Made by a program: the position numbers and the translations under genes
NCBI GenBank assembly: GCA_002437405.1
Contig: DJPO01000101.1
Span: 1 to 8,121 of the forward strand
Length of the DNA: 8,121 nt
Reading direction: 5' to 3'
DNA from: Opitutia bacterium UBA6410
Lineage (GTDB): Bacteria > Verrucomicrobiota > Verrucomicrobiia > Opitutales > Intestinicryptomonadaceae
The notes under the pieces: model-generated
Database searches by the model: none
Told to the model about the DNA's origin: nothing
What the model saw: only the letters and a program-made list of their open reading frames with translations
In this document: positions 7,101 through 8,121 of the stretch, piece by piece
How positions within the stretch are numbered: the first letter of the stretch is position 1
How the letters are laid out: each line of letters starts with the position of its first letter

Positions 7101-7863
7101 AAACTGCGAATACGACACCGCCAGAGCGTTCGAGGCGGCTGGTGCGGTTGCGGACACGTTCGTGTTCAACAATCTTTCCGACAAACATGTGGCGGACTCG
7201 ATTGCCGAGATGAAGCGCCGCATCGACGCCGCCCAAATCCTGATGATCCCCGGCGGATTCAGCGCGGGCGACGAACCTGCGGGTTCGGGCAAATTCATAG
7301 CGGCGGTCTTCCGCAATGCGGCGTTGACGGACGCGGTGATGTCGCTGTTGAAGGACAGAAAAGGTCTGATTTTGGGTATCTGCAACGGTTTTCAGGCGTT
7401 GATAAAGCTGGGGCTTGTGCCTTTCGGCGAAATCAGGGAGCTCGAAGCGGACAGCCCGACGCTAACGTACAACAACATTTCGCGCCACGTTTCCTGCTAT
7501 GTCCGCACGAGGGTGGCGAGTGTCAAGTCGCCATGGTTGGCGGACTGCAATGTCGGCGACGAGCACGTAATCCCCGTTTCGCACGGCGAGGGCAAGTTTA
7601 TCGCGCCCGAAAGTGTGATAGCAAAGCTGGCGGAGAACGGGCAGATAGCAACGCAGTATGTGGACGACAAGGGTGAACCGAGTGCGCAGATACCGTTCAA
7701 CCCGAACGGCTCGTTGCACGCAATCGAGGGGATTACAAGTCCCTGCGGATTGGTGTTGGGGAAGATGGGGCACAGTGAACGTTTCGGAGAGAATGTAGGA
7801 AAGAACATACTCGGCAACAAAATCCAACCCATATTTACCTCAGGCGTCAAATACTTCAAGTAG
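4129..7863 (+). CDS. purL: phosphoribosylformylglycinamidine synthase (FGAM synthase), single-chain
   Basis: The 1244-residue product converts FGAR, ATP and glutamine to FGAM, step 4 of de novo purine synthesis in the cytosol. In order: a PurS-like N-terminal part (about 1-150); a linker with DTYWSDHCRHTTF (215-227); a first synthetase half with NETHNHP (320-326), GGRTGRDGIGGA (446-457) and SESQERM (543-549); a second half with GKDSMSG (778-784); and a C-terminal class I glutamine amidotransferase from about 982. Its triad is complete: C1085 in GICNGFQ, and H1215 and E1217 in GHSER. Length and motifs fit the single-chain PurL clade known mainly from clostridia (about 1240 residues), rather than separate PurS/PurL/PurQ. 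The ATG at 4129 gives the family's N-terminus (MIRRVFVED); a TTG 26 codons earlier adds only an unrelated basic stretch. No Shine-Dalgarno sequence is visible. No other pur gene is adjacent. Leucine codon choice shifts in the amidotransferase part. Confidence 0.97.
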   Translation: MIRRVFVEDKSGHTAHALLNDLKGNLNLEQLESVRVLQRYDIEGLDDAVYAKVENLIFREAPVENIYKGDFPKSAGETAFAIEYLPGQFDQRADSAEQCVQIVAFKRPKVACARVYVLKGSLSEADIAAVKAYLINAVDSREASMDMPESLERKSNPAADVKNIDGFVSMSDDEIAQLHAKMSLAMSPADLAFCRDYFANTEHRDPTITEIRVLDTYWSDHCRHTTFLTRLEDVKIDAGKYGAAIESSWKSYLDSRKILGLDAKGKPVCLMDVALVGMRRLRAEGKLADLEVSEEINAASIVVNVDIDGKDEEWLVMFKNETHNHPTEIEPFGGAATCLGGAIRDPLSGRSYVYQAMRVTGAGDPTVPFSQTLAGKLPQRKIVLGAANGYSSYGNQIGLATGQVTEIYNAGYVAKRMEIGAVVAAAPRNMVVRGTPEKGDVILLVGGRTGRDGIGGATGSSKDHTEHALENSAEVQKGDAPMERKLQRLFRNPEASRLIKRCNDFGAGGVSVAIGELAPSLEIDLDCVPKKYAGLDGTELAISESQERMAVVVSPADAEKYRKFAEDENLECTKVAVVTDSGKLVMKWRGKAIVDLARKFLDTNGVTAVARAEIVSPSENSPLNAPSGLSAADESAWTKTLSKLNCCSQRGLVERFDSSIGASAVLHPYGGKNLATSPDAMCSKIPLLKGSTNTGTLFSFGFNPDISIWSPYHGAMYAVLESFAKIAASGGDVSKIRLTFQEYFEKLRTDPKRWGKPLAALLGAYEAQMNLGAAAIGGKDSMSGSFNHIDVPPTLVSFAIVSCDVRNVISPEFKKAGSRVAVLEIERDENLVPVWADALKKYGALFEAIKNKKVLSAKTVGCGGIAEAVAKAAFGNGIGFKFDEGFDSDIFALDEGAIVVELADGVSPEKIFARPMGTTTAEAEISAFGKSFGLPKLYEAWNKPLEGVFATKAEDSQKGGLIKPSFAERAPNLLSAKVAKPRVFIPVFPGTNCEYDTARAFEAAGAVADTFVFNNLSDKHVADSIAEMKRRIDAAQILMIPGGFSAGDEPAGSGKFIAAVFRNAALTDAVMSLLKDRKGLILGICNGFQALIKLGLVPFGEIRELEADSPTLTYNNISRHVSCYVRTRVASVKSPWLADCNVGDEHVIPVSHGEGKFIAPESVIAKLAENGQIATQYVDDKGEPSAQIPFNPNGSLHAIEGITSPCGLVLGKMGHSERFGENVGKNILGNKIQPIFTSGVKYFK

Positions 7864-7986
7864 GGCTTGTGAAACTACCGTTGATACAGCGTTTCGGAAA
7901 AAAACTGCAATGGGTACGTACCTTTAGTACGCACGCCATCGCAGTTTTTTCCCAAAGCCGCTGTCTGAACGGCAGTTTGACAAGCC
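7864..7986 (+). repeat. 123-nt structured post-stop hairpin element, copy B
   Basis: It begins at the base right after the purL TAG (7861-7863). GGCTTGT pairs with ACAAGCC at the end, and the stop codon's G can pair with C7987 to extend the stem. Inward: a conserved G.G mismatch, AAACT/AGTTT, CCGTT/AACGG, the conserved GAT/CTG internal loop, ACAGCG/CGCTGT, the asymmetric TTTC/AAAGC internal loop, a 13-pair helix with one A.C mismatch, and the apical arm 7907-7942. The apical 36 bases match copy A except for one loop base. No T-run follows that would make it a classical terminator; a U-poor 3'-UTR function or a mobile hairpin are both possible. Confidence 0.9.
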
Positions 7987-8006
7987 CTTTCGAGGAGCTT
8001 TTATTG

Positions 8007-8050
8007 AAGGGGCGTTGCCCCTTACGGCGATTTGCTGCGCAAATTGCGCC
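8007..8050. repeat. two small hairpins downstream of copy B
   Basis: AAGGGGC-GTT-GCCCCTT (8007-8023) is a perfect 7-bp hairpin. It is followed by GGCG-ATTTGC-TGC-GCAAAT-tg-CGCC (8026-8050), a 10-bp stem with a 2-nt bulge. They resemble hairpins I and III of the units beyond copy A: a GGGGC/GCCCC stem, and a TTACGGC stem with A/T-rich centre. The order is swapped. No gene is supported from 7987 to 8121. Confidence 0.6.
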
Positions 8051-8066
8051 TATCCCCTCAAAACCT

Positions 8067-8094
8067 AAGCGTTCGAAAATCCAGTAGAACGCTT
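8067..8094. repeat. 8-bp inverted repeat near the window end
   Basis: AAGCGTTC (8067-8074) and GAACGCTT (8087-8094) are perfectly complementary around a 12-nt loop. There is no adjacent T-run. It could lie inside the 3' end of a gene entering from the right on the minus strand, so its role is unclear. Confidence 0.4.
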
Positions 8095-8121
8095 TCCATA
8101 GTTTTCGCCAATTTTCCGTAC

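Noticed and set aside
7864..7986. Integron attC-type recombination site
   Set aside because: Length, hairpin form and post-stop placement are reminiscent, but the ends (GGCTTGT/ACAAGCC) lack the RYYYAAC and GTTRRRY cores in the right order, copy A lacks them too, and no integrase is present.
7869..8087. Open frame with the peptide LQWVRTFSTHAIA, and a similar one at 2871-3125 on minus
   Set aside because: The shared peptide is just the translated apex of the 123-nt hairpin in both copies; stem changes follow base pairing rather than codons. Such frames could appear falsely in protein databases.
8058..8121. 3' end of a gene entering from the right on the minus strand
   Set aside because: One frame stops at 8065-8067, another at 8058-8060, and the third stays open through copy B; with about 60 bases I cannot choose among them or show that any is coding.

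Overview
The window looks like a chromosomal piece of a GC-rich Gram-negative bacterium. The best guess is the Verrucomicrobiota/Lentisphaerota side of the tree (Opitutales-like). This rests on the mix of a pyrophosphate-type phosphofructokinase, a long single-chain PurL of the clade otherwise typical of clostridia, a beta-barrel-like secreted protein with a C-terminal aromatic residue, an RGG-tailed DEDDy exonuclease, and start codons without a clear Shine-Dalgarno sequence. The taxon is an inference with modest confidence; no rRNA or other marker is present.

Layout: (1) bases 1-108 are the 3' end of a membrane-protein gene on +. (2) 119-988 on - is a 3'-5' exonuclease of the RNase D/WRN type, convergent with the first gene. 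(3) 1168-2418 on + is a PPi-type phosphofructokinase (glycolysis), ending in a strong 17-bp intrinsic terminator at 2436-2474. (4) 2475-3091 is non-coding and full of structure: two tandem units of about 164 bp, a shortened third unit, and a 123-nt hairpin element. (5) 3092-4006 on - is a secreted, probably outer-membrane beta-barrel protein of no recognised family. (6) 4129-7863 on + is purL, a complete phosphoribosylformylglycinamidine synthase (purine synthesis, step 4). (7) 7864-7986 is a second copy of the 123-nt hairpin, followed by more small hairpins to the window end.

The genes do not form one operon: the exonuclease/pfp and barrel/purL pairs are divergent, and pfp and the barrel gene converge on the repeat-rich gap. 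The genes themselves are ordinary housekeeping types.

The most unusual content is the 123-nt element. It occurs twice, each time starting at the very next base after a stop codon and in the same orientation as the upstream gene. A hand alignment of the two copies gives 29 differences, 24 of which form 12 compensatory base-pair changes. A 36-nt apical region and specific mismatches are kept unchanged. That pattern points to a selected folded RNA or single-stranded DNA structure; its function is unknown to me.
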